A stretch of DNA of 64,000 nucleotides from Stutzerimonas kunmingensis (GCF_021432085.1 NZ_CP090366.1:3286001-3350000); one strand, 5' to 3'. Shown: positions 1-8,609, counted from the stretch's first letter. Numbers and translations are program-made. Notes: generated from the letters alone by a model not told the origin.

Positions 1-611
1 CCTTCACGCACCCAAAGCGAGGCGTTCGCGCCTATCTCGCTGCGCCAGGCGGCTTTCAGGCGACACCGGTATTGGGGAGCTGCGCCACGGTCCGGCGCGA
101 GCAACTCGGCGGCTTGGCCGGTGACGGCCAAGCGCTGGCCGAGGGCGGCCGCTTGCACTGGCTCAGTGGTGTTTCTGCTGCTCGCCGAGAGCTGCCAGTG
201 CCAACCGTCACCCCACTACCGAGCCCGACCCTGGCGGTCGTGCTCGGCGCGCAGATTGGTGATTTCAGCGGCCAGAGCCTGTTCGATGCCTTCAACAGCG
301 ACTGGACAGTCGATCAACGAGCCGACCGCATGGGCGTGCGCTTGCTCGGCCCAACGCTTCACAGCACGCGCTCATCCATGATTTCCGAAGGCGTGCCGCT
401 GGGGGCGATCCAGGTTCCGGCCGACGGGCAGCCGATCATCCTGCTCAACGACCGCCAGACAATCGGCGGCTATCCACGCCTCGGCGCGCTGACACCTGCG
501 GCGGTGGCCCAGCTGGCGCAGTGCCTGCCAGGCACCTCGCTCAGGCTCAAACCGATTTCACTGGAGGCCGCGCAACGCGCGCACCGCGAACTGCTCGCCC
601 AGTGGCGGTAG
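1..611 (+). CDS. pxpC: 5-oxoprolinase subunit C (biotin-dependent carboxyltransferase-like), 3' part only
   Basis: The reading frame is open from base 3 to the TAG at 609-611, giving the last 202 residues of a protein whose start lies outside the window. The first visible residues (GVRAYLAAPGG) and the C-terminal NDRQTIGGYPRLG motif are typical of the KipA/PxpC family. PxpC works with PxpA and PxpB to cleave the damaged metabolite 5-oxoproline to glutamate using ATP, in the cytoplasm. The Nramp-fold transporter directly downstream mirrors the Bacillus ycsF-ycsG-kipI-kipA neighbourhood. pxpA and pxpB would be expected upstream but cannot be seen here. Confidence 0.88.
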   Translation, partial: FTHPKRGVRAYLAAPGGFQATPVLGSCATVRREQLGGLAGDGQALAEGGRLHWLSGVSAARRELPVPTVTPLPSPTLAVVLGAQIGDFSGQSLFDAFNSDWTVDQRADRMGVRLLGPTLHSTRSSMISEGVPLGAIQVPADGQPIILLNDRQTIGGYPRLGALTPAAVAQLAQCLPGTSLRLKPISLEAAQRAHRELLAQWR

Positions 612-725
612 TCGCTCATAAGGAGCCGCTGACCAGCAGCCAGTTATTCCAACAAGAACAACATTGCCGGGTATGACCCGGGCGCATTTCTACCTGCCCC
701 AACGCCAAGAAAAAGAAGGTATCCA

Positions 726-1946
726 ATGCAAGCCACACAAGCCGAACGCGGCACTCCCGCCCAGCGCAACGTCCTGCGCGGCGCCATTTTCATCATGGCG
801 ACTTCGTCCATCGGACCCGCGTTTCTGACCCAAACGTCGCTGTTCACCGAGAAGTATCTGGCGAGTTTCGCCTTCGCGATCCTGATCTCTTTGCTCATCG
901 ACATCGGTGCCCAGCTTAATATCTGGCGGGTGATCACCGTTGCCAACCTGCGCGGCCAGGACGTCGCCAACCGCGTGATACCCGGCGTCGGCCATCTGAT
1001 ATCCGCCTTCATCGTGCTTGGCGGCATTGCCTTCAACATCGGCAACATCGGTGGCGCCGGCCTGGCGATGAATGTGATCTTCGGTATCCCGCCGATAATC
1101 GGCTCGTTGATCGCCGCCGTGCTGATCATCGGCATCTTCCTGCTGCGCAACGCCAAGGGCGTGATGGACTCGGTGATGCAAGTCCTTGGCCTGGTGATGC
1201 TGTGCATGATCGGCTACGCCATGCTGCAGTCGAATCCACCACTGCTCGAAGCGATGAGTCGCAGCTTCAATCCGGACGACCCATTGATCCTGCTGCTGCC
1301 GATCGTGACATTGGTGGGCGGCACGGTCGGCGGCTACATATCGTTTTCCGGTGGCCATCGCCTGGTAGAGGCCGGCATCACCGGTGTAGAGAATGTCAGG
1401 CTGGTAACCCGCGCGGCCGTGATCGGTATCGCTACCACTGGCGTCGTGCGCATCTGCCTGTTCCTCGCAGCCCTCGGTGTCGTCAGCCAGGGCCTGACTC
1501 TCGACCCGAGCAACCCCGCTGCATCGGTGTTCTCCCATTCGATGGGCACCATCGGCTACAAGATTTTTGGCGTAGTGCTACTGGCCGCATCGGTTTCATC
1601 GGTGATCGGCGCCGCTTATACCAGTGTGACCTTCATGTACTCGCTGCATGACAGCATCCGCCGGCATAACCAGCGTGTGGTGATCGCCTTTATTGCCTGC
1701 TCGACGCTCATCTACAGCCTGGTCGGCCAGCCCGTGAAGGTTCTGGTGGTGGCGGGCACCCTGAATGCCCTGGTACTGCCGCTGGCGCTGGGCTGCATAT
1801 TGCTCGCGTCGCGCAAATCGAACATCGTCGGCGATGCCTACCGTCACCCTACCTGGATGCTGATGTTCGGCATATTGGCCATGCTGGCCACGGCGGTTGG
1901 GGTGGTGATGTCGTTCAATGCGCTGCTGGAGTTCTGGCAAGCGTGA
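726..1946 (+). CDS. Nramp-fold transporter, YcsG-like, linked to 5-oxoprolinase
   Basis: This is a 406-residue polytopic membrane protein with about eleven hydrophobic segments. It starts at an ATG 114 bases after pxpC, preceded by an AAGAAGG ribosome-binding site. The overall pattern (GPAFL in the first helix, repeated Gly-rich helices) fits the Nramp/APC fold. However, where metal-transporting Nramps have DPGN in helix 1 this protein reads TQTS after GPAFL, and around helix 6 it reads GGTVGGYISFSGGHR instead of a MPH motif. Family tools usually call it a divalent metal transporter. The missing metal ligands and the pxpC neighbour suggest another substrate, possibly 5-oxoproline; that is inference. 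Confidence 0.8.
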   Translation: MQATQAERGTPAQRNVLRGAIFIMATSSIGPAFLTQTSLFTEKYLASFAFAILISLLIDIGAQLNIWRVITVANLRGQDVANRVIPGVGHLISAFIVLGGIAFNIGNIGGAGLAMNVIFGIPPIIGSLIAAVLIIGIFLLRNAKGVMDSVMQVLGLVMLCMIGYAMLQSNPPLLEAMSRSFNPDDPLILLLPIVTLVGGTVGGYISFSGGHRLVEAGITGVENVRLVTRAAVIGIATTGVVRICLFLAALGVVSQGLTLDPSNPAASVFSHSMGTIGYKIFGVVLLAASVSSVIGAAYTSVTFMYSLHDSIRRHNQRVVIAFIACSTLIYSLVGQPVKVLVVAGTLNALVLPLALGCILLASRKSNIVGDAYRHPTWMLMFGILAMLATAVGVVMSFNALLEFWQA

Positions 1947-1964
1947 CTGGCACGGCGGGCGCTC

Positions 1965-2504
1965 TCAGCGCTCGCCGAGCAACCAACCCAACTTCACTTC
2001 GAACTGGCCACGCTCATCGGTGATGAACAACGTGCCGTCACTGATCATCACGCCCCACTGCAGACTACGCGGCAAGTCCTTGACCAACGCGGCAAGTGAC
2101 TCCGAGTCGATGGTGGCAATGGACAGATTCTTCAATCCCTTCACCGCATCGATCACCTTGCCCTGCCAGACGCGCAGATTGCCATAGGCAACCAGGCTGA
2201 CGCGTTCGGCTCGTCGCGAACACCAAGTCAATCGCTCTGCATCCGGCTGACCCACTTCGATCCAATGAAGGACGCGGCCATCCAGACTCTTTTCCCAGAG
2301 TGCTGGCTCGTCCACATCAGAGAGGCCGCGACCAAAGGCCAGCTGCTCGCTATACCAGAGCGCATAGGCAATCAATCGCACGCCGAGGCGTTCTTCGGTT
2401 TCCGACGGGTGTTTGGCGACCGTAAAGCGCAGATTCTCGTAAACCCCGCGGTCCAGGTCCGTGAGATTCAGCTCGACTTTATATGGTGTGGCTTGCAGGG
2501 CCAT
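1965..2504 (-). CDS. YaeQ family protein
   Basis: This 179-residue soluble protein begins MALQATPYKVELNLTDLDRG and matches the YaeQ family in length and pattern throughout. YaeQ proteins have a PD-(D/E)XK nuclease-like fold. They have been linked in enterobacteria to suppression of RfaH-dependent phenotypes, but their biochemical role is not settled. The gene converges on the Nramp-fold transporter gene, leaving only 18 bases between the two stops. It is divergent from bfd, with about 200 bases between the starts, where the Fur-box-like site lies nearer bfd. Confidence 0.88.
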   Translation of the reverse strand: MALQATPYKVELNLTDLDRGVYENLRFTVAKHPSETEERLGVRLIAYALWYSEQLAFGRGLSDVDEPALWEKSLDGRVLHWIEVGQPDAERLTWCSRRAERVSLVAYGNLRVWQGKVIDAVKGLKNLSIATIDSESLAALVKDLPRSLQWGVMISDGTLFITDERGQFEVKLGWLLGER

Positions 2505-2641
2505 GAACGGCCTCCGTTGCGAAAAGGCGCGCAGTCTACCGCAAAGCGGTCAACACCGATCCTCGCTGCGGCCTTCGACACCGTCGGTACGAACGGAAAA
2601 ATACGCTCATCGGGAGAAACCCCCGACGAACGAACTTTGAC

Positions 2642-2660
2642 AATTATTCTCATTCTGATT
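2642..2660. promoter_or_regulatory. Putative Fur box upstream of bfd
   Basis: The 19-base AT-rich stretch reads on the minus strand as AATCAGAATGAGAATAATT, close to the tandem GATAAT-type hexamers of Fur operators. It lies about 40 bases before the bfd start codon. In Pseudomonas aeruginosa bfd is induced by iron starvation, so repression by Fur-Fe is the expected mode. The match is by eye only. Confidence 0.6.
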
Positions 2661-2700
2661 AGCATCCCAACCGTCAACGAATTCAACGGGTAGTGCTTCT

Positions 2701-2919
2701 ATGTACGTCTGTCTTTGCCAGGGTGTAACCGACGGCCAGATTCGCGATGCCATCTACGAAGGCTGCTGCAGCTACCGTGAAGTACGGGAAACGACGGGCG
2801 TCGCCACCCAGTGCGGCAAGTGCGCCTGCGTCGCCAAGCAGGTCGTGCGCGAGACGCTCAGCAACGTGCAGAGTGCCCAGGCCTCCCTCGCGTACCCTGC
2901 CAGTTTTGTTCAGGCTTGA
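2701..2919 (+). CDS. bfd: Bacterioferritin-associated ferredoxin
   Basis: This 72-residue protein has Cys4, Cys6, Cys38 and Cys41 in the C-x-C...C-x2-C arrangement that binds the [2Fe-2S] cluster of Bfd. Bfd docks on bacterioferritin and passes electrons to its haem to reduce and release stored iron. The Fur-box-like site just upstream and the terminator just downstream imply transcription separate from bfrB. That fits the opposite iron responses of release (low iron) and storage (high iron). The ATG start has only a weak ribosome-binding site. Confidence 0.95.
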   Translation: MYVCLCQGVTDGQIRDAIYEGCCSYREVRETTGVATQCGKCACVAKQVVRETLSNVQSAQASLAYPASFVQA

Positions 2920-2936
2920 CAGACTGAAGCCATGAA

Positions 2937-2962
2937 GCCGGGCCATGCCCGGCTTTTTTTTG
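2937..2962 (+). terminator. Rho-independent terminator after bfd
   Basis: A GCCGGGC/GCCCGGC hairpin with a very short loop is followed by eight T residues. It separates bfd from bfrB. Confidence 0.9.
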
Positions 2963-3110
2963 CCTGCAAATCAGCAAGTTGCTCAGAAGGATGCGGAACG
3001 CAACTATTCTCGCTAGGGTTTAGCTTTAGCATTCAATGACTTAGGTTTGACAGGTCGCCTGAGCGTGGCCAGACTGCTTGCATTCCCACCGCGTCAGGCA
3101 GGCTAACTAC

Positions 3111-3581
3111 ATGAAAGGCGACAAGCTGGTCATTCAGCACCTCAACAAGATCCTCGGCAATGAGCTGGTAGCCATCAACCAGTACTTCCTGCACGCGCGC
3201 ATGTATGAGGACTGGGGTCTCGGCAAGCTCGGCAAGCATGAGTACGAAGAATCCATCGACGAGATGAAGCATGCGGACAAGCTGATCAAGCGCATCCTGT
3301 TCCTGGAAGGCCTGCCGAATCTGCAGGATCTGGGCAAGTTGCTGATCGGTGAGAACACTCGCGAGATGCTCGAGTGCGACCTCAGGCTGGAGCAAGGTGG
3401 CGTGCAGGATCTGAAGGTCGCCATCGCTTACTGCGAAAGCGTCGGCGACTACGGCAGTCGCGAGCTGCTGGAAGACATCCTCGAATCCGAGGAGGAACAC
3501 ATCGATTGGCTGGAGACGCAGTTGAGCCTGATCGACAAGGTGGGCATGGAAAACTACCTGCAGTCGCAGATGGACGACTGA
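3111..3581 (+). CDS. bfrB: Bacterioferritin (haem-binding, ferroxidase-active)
   Basis: This 156-residue protein begins [15 protein letters not shown]. All ferroxidase ligands are visible at family positions: Glu18, Glu51, His54, Glu94, Glu127 and His130, with Tyr25 nearby. Met52, the axial haem ligand, is also present. It should form the 24-subunit cage that oxidises Fe(II) and stores it as mineral. The ATG at 3111 is chosen over an upstream in-frame TTG because family members start here. The pairing with bfd matches the bfd-bfrB locus of P. aeruginosa. Confidence 0.96.
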   Translation: MKGDKLVIQHLNKILGNELVAINQYFLHARMYEDWGLGKLGKHEYEESIDEMKHADKLIKRILFLEGLPNLQDLGKLLIGENTREMLECDLRLEQGGVQDLKVAIAYCESVGDYGSRELLEDILESEEEHIDWLETQLSLIDKVGMENYLQSQMDD

Positions 3582-3600
3582 TTCAGTAGCAAGCCCATAT

Positions 3601-3632
3601 AAAAACGCCCCGACTAGATCGGGGCGTTTTCG
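3601..3632 (+). terminator. Terminator after bfrB
   Basis: The inverted repeat AAACGCCCCGA/TCGGGGCGTTT with a 4-base centre ends in TTTTCGTTT. It lies between the convergent bfrB and FKBP genes and could serve both strands. Confidence 0.9.
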
Positions 3633-3652
3633 TTTGCAGCGAAGAGAACCGC

Positions 3653-4402
3653 TTATTCCTGCTCGGCTGCTTCAGCAGGCTGCTCGGCTGCGGGCTGCTC
3701 GGCCTCGTCACCCTTGATATCCAGCAGCTCGAGATCGAAGACCAGCACGGAGTTGGCCGGGATCAGCGGGCTCGGGCTCTGCTCGCCGTAGGCCAGTTCG
3801 CTCGGGATGTAGAGCTTGTACTTCTCGCCCACATGCATCAGCTGCAGACCTTCGACCCAACCTGGAATCACACCGCCGACCGGCAGATCAATCGGGCTGC
3901 CGCGCTTGATCGAGCTATCGAAGACGGTGCCGTCGGTCAAGCTGCCCTCGTAGTGCACGGTCACCACGTCGTTCTCGGTCGGTTGACGGCCTTCGGCCGC
4001 CTTGACGACTTCGTACTGCAGACCGGATTCGGTGGTCTTCACGCCCTCACGCTTGGCGTTGTCTTCGAGGAACTTCTTGCCAGCCTCGACCGCTTTGGCA
4101 TTCATCTCAACCATGCGCTCTTCGGCACGGGTCTGCAGGAAGGTGAAAGCCTCCATCAGCTGCTCATCGGTGAGCTTCTGCTCCTTCTTGCCGATGGCAT
4201 CTTCAATACCCTGCGCAACAGCCTGGGAGTCGAGATCATCCATACCCTCCTGCGCAAGGCTCTTGCCCATGTTCAGGCCGATACCATAGGACGCCTTCTG
4301 CGCCGGAGTGTCCAGTTTGACACTGGTCTGCGAGTCGCAGCCGGCCAGCACCAGGCCAACCAGGGCAACCGCAGGCGCCAAACGATGATGTCTCAGTCTC
4401 AT
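3653..4402 (-). CDS. FKBP-type peptidyl-prolyl isomerase, lipoprotein (FkpA/Mip-like)
   Basis: This 249-residue protein has a signal peptide ending in the lipobox LVLAGC. A helical dimerisation region follows (about residues 30-130), then an FKBP domain (about 135-230) with the characteristic VTVHYEGSLTDGTVFDSS and IPGWVEGLQLMHVGEKYKLYIPS-like elements. Such proteins speed proline isomerisation and act as folding chaperones in the periplasm. The last 20 residues are a Glu/Ala-rich tail. In P. aeruginosa the orthologous gene also lies beside rdgC. The assignment to a particular named paralogue (fkpA, fklB or mip) is uncertain. Confidence 0.92.
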   Translation of the reverse strand: MRLRHHRLAPAVALVGLVLAGCDSQTSVKLDTPAQKASYGIGLNMGKSLAQEGMDDLDSQAVAQGIEDAIGKKEQKLTDEQLMEAFTFLQTRAEERMVEMNAKAVEAGKKFLEDNAKREGVKTTESGLQYEVVKAAEGRQPTENDVVTVHYEGSLTDGTVFDSSIKRGSPIDLPVGGVIPGWVEGLQLMHVGEKYKLYIPSELAYGEQSPSPLIPANSVLVFDLELLDIKGDEAEQPAAEQPAEAAEQE

Positions 4403-4597
4403 GCTGTTTCCTTAAATACGCTGTTGGGCATTCGAAAAACCGATGGTCGAGCTTAGCAGCGCATCCCGGCACTGGCTACCGCACCCCAAGGCAAGGACCG
4501 TAAAGAGATTGCAAAGAACGGACGCGCGTAGCAATCCGATAGCAGGATCGAGCCGAGCGAGAAGCGGCACCCGTAGCTTCAGCCCAAAAAAATCCAG

Positions 4598-4629
4598 GCA
4601 AAAAAAAACGGCCTAGATGGCCGTTTCTT
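4598..4629 (-). terminator. Terminator of the tRNA-Val/tRNA-Asp transcript
   Basis: Read on the minus strand, AAACGGCC-atcta-GGCCGTTT is followed by an uninterrupted T run. It ends the tRNA transcript before the FKBP gene. Confidence 0.85.
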
Positions 4630-4669
4630 TCGTTGCTTCAGGGCGTTCAGTGGACCCGTGAAGCGAATA

Positions 4670-4746
4670 TGGCGCAGCGGACGGGACTCGAACCCGCGAC
4701 CCCCGGCGTGACAGGCCGGTATTCTAACCGACTGAACTACCGCTGC
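4670..4746 (-). tRNA. tRNA-Asp (anticodon GTC)
   Basis: This is a 77-base cloverleaf with acceptor stem GCAGCGG/CCGCTGC, anticodon loop CTGTCAC, a T-arm containing GTTCGAGTC, and an encoded CCA. It is very similar to E. coli tRNA-Asp. It lies 13 bases downstream of tRNA-Val in the same transcript. GUC is one of the anticodons modified with queuosine, whose precursor enzymes QueC and QueE are also encoded in this window. Confidence 0.97.
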
Positions 4747-4759
4747 GCTAAACCTCGAG

Positions 4760-4835
4760 TGGTGGGTGATGACGGGATCGAACCGCCGACCCTCTGCTTG
4801 TAAGGCAGATGCTCTCCCAGCTGAGCTAATCACCC
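4760..4835 (-). tRNA. tRNA-Val (anticodon TAC)
   Basis: This is a 76-base cloverleaf with acceptor stem GGGTGAT/ATCACCC, anticodon TAC, T-arm GGTTCGATCCC and an encoded CCA. It is the first gene of a two-tRNA transcript. Confidence 0.97.
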
Positions 4836-4857
4836 GTTTGCTCTCGAAGTGGGGCGC

Positions 4858-4886
4858 ATTCTAGAGAGGGTTCCGCACCTTGGCAA
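4858..4886 (-). promoter_or_regulatory. Sigma-70 promoter for tRNA-Val/tRNA-Asp
   Basis: On the minus strand TTGCCA (-35) is followed after exactly 17 bases by TAGAAT (-10). A GC-rich discriminator (GCGCCCC) follows, as is typical of stable-RNA promoters under stringent control. The tRNA begins 22 bases after the -10. Confidence 0.8.
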
Positions 4887-5050
4887 CCCCCTTTCGAAAA
4901 AAAAATTGCAGAAGTTCCAAAGACTTAGGAAAACCCTCGATTTACCAGCCGATTTTTCTCGTCCGCCGTGCATTAACATCCCGCAGGGTTGGCCTGAACT
5001 GGCCAGGCAGGAATAATGCACCCCTTTGCTTTCCGGAGATCTACCCCGCC

Positions 5051-5971
5051 ATGTGGTTTCGTAACCTGCTCGTTTACCGTCTCACCCAGAACGTCGCTCT
5101 AGATGCCGAGACACTCGAAGCTGCACTGGCCGCCAAACCTGCCCGCCCCTGCGCCAGCCAGGAGCTGAGCACCTACGGCTTCGTCGCCCCCTTTGGTAAG
5201 GGTGAAGACGCCCCCCTGGTGCACGTCAGCCAGGGTTTCCTGCTGATCGCCACGCGCAAGGAAGAACGCATTCTTCCGGGCAGCGTCGTCAAGGATGCGC
5301 TGAAGGAAAAGGTTGACGAGATCGAAGCCGAGCAGATGCGCAAGGTCTACAAGAAGGAGCGCGACCAGATAAAAGACGAGATCATCCAGGCCTTTCTGCC
5401 GCGCGCCTTCATCCGCAAATCCGGCACCTTCGCCGCAGTCGACGCCGAGCGCGGGCTGATCCTGGTGAACTCGGCCAGCCCGAAGAAGGCCGAGGACCTG
5501 CTGTCCACCCTGCGTGAAGCGATCGGCTCGCTGCCGGTGCGCCCGCTGACCGTGAAGATCGCGCCAAGCGCCACCCTGACCGATTGGGTCAAGACGCAGA
5601 AGTCCGCAGACGATTTCTTCGTGCTCGACGAATGCGAGCTGCGCGACACCCACGAGGACGGCGGCGTGGTGCGCTGCAAGCGCCAGGACCTGACCAGCGA
5701 CGAGATCCAGCAGCATATGGAAGCCGGCAAGCAGGTCACCCAGCTGTCGCTGGCCTGGCAGGACAAGCTGTCCTTCGTGCTGGACGACAAGTTGATCATC
5801 AAGCGCCTGCGCTTCGAGGAACTGCTGCAGGACCAGGCCGAGCAGGACGGTGGTGAAGACGCCCTTGCCCAGCAGGACGCCAGTTTCCTGCTGATGATGA
5901 TGACCTTCCGCGAGTTCCTGCCTGCGCTGTTCGAGGCGTTCGGTGGCGAAGAAGTCCCCCAGGGCCTCTGA
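5051..5971 (+). CDS. rdgC: Recombination-associated protein RdgC
   Basis: This 306-residue protein starts [12 protein letters not shown], the family-typical N terminus. The frame is open further upstream, but the ATG at 5051 matches the family length. RdgC forms a DNA-encircling dimer that binds duplex DNA without sequence preference and restrains RecA filament formation. The C-terminal [25 protein letters not shown] stretch is characteristic. The gene stands alone, divergent from the tRNA promoter and convergent with the MFS gene downstream. Confidence 0.96.
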   Translation: MWFRNLLVYRLTQNVALDAETLEAALAAKPARPCASQELSTYGFVAPFGKGEDAPLVHVSQGFLLIATRKEERILPGSVVKDALKEKVDEIEAEQMRKVYKKERDQIKDEIIQAFLPRAFIRKSGTFAAVDAERGLILVNSASPKKAEDLLSTLREAIGSLPVRPLTVKIAPSATLTDWVKTQKSADDFFVLDECELRDTHEDGGVVRCKRQDLTSDEIQQHMEAGKQVTQLSLAWQDKLSFVLDDKLIIKRLRFEELLQDQAEQDGGEDALAQQDASFLLMMMTFREFLPALFEAFGGEEVPQGL

Positions 5972-6007
5972 CACCAGCCCGGGGCGCTGATCGGCGCCCC
6001 GCTCCCC

Positions 6008-7420
6008 TCAACGCACCTTCAGCTGCAACGCCAGCGCCCCGCCCAATCGCTCCCCCAGCGACCAGATCAGAAAACGCTCGATGAACTCCGGCGCATCGAC
6101 GAACAGCGCCCCGCAGACCAGCACGCTGAGCAACGAAACAGTCAGGAAAAGCTGCGGTATCGAGAGCTTCAGCAGCACCAGCAGGACAATTGCGATGATC
6201 GCCGACGCGACCATGAACAGCGCGTTGAGAATGTTGTTCGCTGCCACCACTCGCGAGCGCTCGTGAACCACACTGCGTGACTGGATCAGGGCATACAACG
6301 GGACGATGTACAGCCCACCGAAAATCCCCAGCCCGAGGATATCCATCAGTACCCACCAGGCAGAAGGCTCGCCGAGCAGCGCAAGCCAGTCGACCGTACC
6401 CACAGGCTCCCCGTGGCCGCTCGCATGCCACCACAGCAGCACTCCGCAAAGGCTCAGGCCAATGGCTCCGAACGGGACCAGGCCGATCTCCACGTGATGC
6501 CGCGACAGCCGCTCGCAAAGCAGCGACCCCAGCGCGATGCCGACCGAAAACAGCGTCAGGATCAACGTCACCACGCTTTCATCGCCACCGAGATAGTCCT
6601 TGGCAAACGCCGGGATCTGCGTCAGGTAGGTCGCACCGAGAAACCAGAACCAGGAATTGCCCAGCATGGCCCGGGACACCGCCCGCTGCTGACCGAGCCC
6701 CAGCCGCAGAATGCGCCATGACTGACGCAGCACGCGCCAATCCATATGCAGGGTCGGCAGCGCTGCCGTACCGGCTGGAATGGCCAGACTGGTGAGATAA
6801 CCGACGAGCGCGATCAGCACCACGCTGATCGCCACCAGCTCGGCGTAGCCCTCACTCGCCATCAACACACCCGCACCGATGGTGCCCCCGAGAATCGCCA
6901 GGAACGTTCCCATCTCCACCAGCGCATTGCCTCCCACCAGCTCATCCTCGGCGAGCTGCTGCGGCAGGATCGAGTACTTGACCGGACCAAACAGCGCCGA
7001 CTGGGTGCCCATGCAGAACAGCACCGCAAGCAATACCGGCAGGTTGCCGAGCAACATGCCGAGCGCCCCGGCAAGCATGATCAGAATCTCGGCGAACTTG
7101 ATTCGGCGAATCAGCCAGGCCTTCTTGAAGCGCTCGCCGAACTGGCCACCCAGCGCGGAGAACAGAAAGAACGGCAGGATGAACAGCAGCGCACAAAGAT
7201 TGATAAGCAGACTCTTGTCGGCGCCAGTGCCGATCTTGAACAGAATCGCCAGGATCAACGCCTGCTTGAACACGTTGTCGTTGAATGCACCGAGCAGCTG
7301 CGTGCAGAAAAAAGGCAGGAAGCGACGCTTGCCGAGCAGGCGAAACTGCGAATGCGTGGTCGCCGGCCCGCCAGCTGGCACACGCCTTGTAGAGCTAGCC
7401 CCGGTCGATTCCTGATTCAT
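6008..7420 (-). CDS. MFS transporter, LplT/Aas-type (lysophospholipid flippase-like)
   Basis: This 470-residue, roughly 12-helix permease carries the signatures QLLGAFNDNVFKQAL and FGPVKYSILPQQL. These mark the MFS domain of LplT and of Aas-type fusions that move lysophospholipids across the inner membrane for re-acylation. Here the acyltransferase and acyl-ACP synthetase domains of the fusions are absent. The ATG overlaps the azlD stop (ATGA), so it is probably translated as the last gene of azlC-azlD-MFS. The substrate is not certain. Confidence 0.8.
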   Translation of the reverse strand: MNQESTGASSTRRVPAGGPATTHSQFRLLGKRRFLPFFCTQLLGAFNDNVFKQALILAILFKIGTGADKSLLINLCALLFILPFFLFSALGGQFGERFKKAWLIRRIKFAEILIMLAGALGMLLGNLPVLLAVLFCMGTQSALFGPVKYSILPQQLAEDELVGGNALVEMGTFLAILGGTIGAGVLMASEGYAELVAISVVLIALVGYLTSLAIPAGTAALPTLHMDWRVLRQSWRILRLGLGQQRAVSRAMLGNSWFWFLGATYLTQIPAFAKDYLGGDESVVTLILTLFSVGIALGSLLCERLSRHHVEIGLVPFGAIGLSLCGVLLWWHASGHGEPVGTVDWLALLGEPSAWWVLMDILGLGIFGGLYIVPLYALIQSRSVVHERSRVVAANNILNALFMVASAIIAIVLLVLLKLSIPQLFLTVSLLSVLVCGALFVDAPEFIERFLIWSLGERLGGALALQLKVR

Positions 7421-7743
7421 ATCGGCAACTGCCCGAAAGCCCAGCGCAGCAGAAAGAAGCTCAGCAGTCCGCCGGCGATAGTCGCCAGCAGGTTGCGGCT
7501 AAACGCGGCTATGACGATCGCCAACAGCCCCGCGAGCAGATAGGCATTGTCCGGACGCAACGCCCACTGCCCTTCCGGCATCAGCATTCCCGGCACCACG
7601 ATGGCAGTCAGTACCGCCACCGGCACGTAATGCAGCCCCTGCTCGATAGCGCGGGGAAAGCGCAGGTTGGGCCAGGCGAAAAAGCTGTAGCGGATCACGA
7701 AGGTGATCGCCAGCATGCCGAAGATCAGCAACCAGGTCGTCAT
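7417..7743 (-). CDS. azlD: AzlD family branched-chain amino acid exporter subunit
   Basis: This 108-residue protein has four hydrophobic segments and starts MTTWLLIFGMLAITFVIRYSFF, typical of AzlD. It pairs with the larger AzlC to form an exporter of branched-chain amino acids. The ATG overlaps the azlC stop by four bases (ATGA at 7740-7743), and its own stop overlaps the next ATG in the same way, so translation of all three genes is probably coupled. A longer open frame upstream exists only because it runs antisense-free through azlC, and was not used. Confidence 0.88.
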   Translation of the reverse strand: MTTWLLIFGMLAITFVIRYSFFAWPNLRFPRAIEQGLHYVPVAVLTAIVVPGMLMPEGQWALRPDNAYLLAGLLAIVIAAFSRNLLATIAGGLLSFFLLRWAFGQLPI

Positions 7744-8456
7744 AGCGCCCCCTGCATGCGCGCAGCCGCTTCGGCGCGACGTTCGAGCCAGACGCCGACG
7801 ACGATGCCGGCCATGGCGGCGGCGATCAGTCCGAGCTTGTAAGGCAGCTCCCAGGTCAGCAAGGCCACCGCGCCAGCCACCAGCGCCGAGGCCACCTGCG
7901 GGCGCGTCCGCATCATCGGCACCGCGATGCCGATGAAGGTGGCGATCATGGCGAAGTCCAGCCCCCAGCTGGCGATACCCGGAACCGCCTGACCGAAGGC
8001 GACACCCACCAGTGTCGACAGCTGCCAGTTGATGTACATGGTCAGCGCGGCTCCGAGAAAGAACCAATGCTTGTACGGCGACTCGTCGTCGCGGGCATAG
8101 CGATTCTGCACCACGGCGAAGGCCTCGTCCGTGAGCCAGAACGCCAGAGGGGCGCGCCAGCGGCCCGGCAGATGACGAACGAATGGCTGCAACGCGGCGC
8201 TGTACAAGGCGTGCCGCAGATTGACCACGAAGGTGGTCAGCAGTACCACGGCTGCGCCTACGCCACCGGTTATCAGCGTGATCGCGATGAACTGTGCGGA
8301 ACCGGCGAAGACCAGCGAAGACATGCCCATGGTCTGCCAGGGCGTCAATCCGGCGCCGACGGCCAGCGTGCCGAAGATGACACCGAACGGAATCGCACCG
8401 AGGATCAACGGCAGAATGTCACGGCACCCGTGAACGAACTCTTGCGAGCGGGACAT
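7740..8456 (-). CDS. azlC: AzlC family branched-chain amino acid permease
   Basis: This 238-residue membrane protein has the AzlC signature LILGAIPFGVIFG near the N terminus, then SLVFAGSAQF and NLRHALYSAA. It is the main permease of an AzlCD branched-chain amino acid exporter. The ATG at 8456 follows a clear AGGAG site; the in-frame upstream start at 8567 lacks one and would add 37 residues not expected in the family. It is the first gene of the azlC-azlD-MFS operon. Confidence 0.9.
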   Translation of the reverse strand: MSRSQEFVHGCRDILPLILGAIPFGVIFGTLAVGAGLTPWQTMGMSSLVFAGSAQFIAITLITGGVGAAVVLLTTFVVNLRHALYSAALQPFVRHLPGRWRAPLAFWLTDEAFAVVQNRYARDDESPYKHWFFLGAALTMYINWQLSTLVGVAFGQAVPGIASWGLDFAMIATFIGIAVPMMRTRPQVASALVAGAVALLTWELPYKLGLIAAAMAGIVVGVWLERRAEAAARMQGAL

Positions 8457-8609
8457 TGGAACTCCTGTAGCCAATTTTGCACCGAACCTTGCGCTGCCTA
8501 TCGACCTCGTAGCGAAAGGCGTGGGTAGCGGACGGATCGACGCAAGACATGCGGCAAAGCACCGCACGATATCCGAACTGAGACGCCCAGGCGATGCGTC
8601 GCAGAGCAG

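Noticed and set aside
690-1538. 282-codon frame antisense to the Nramp-fold gene
   Set aside because: Low-complexity His/Gln/Asp-rich translation with no family resemblance; a mirror of third-position GC bias in the real gene on the plus strand.
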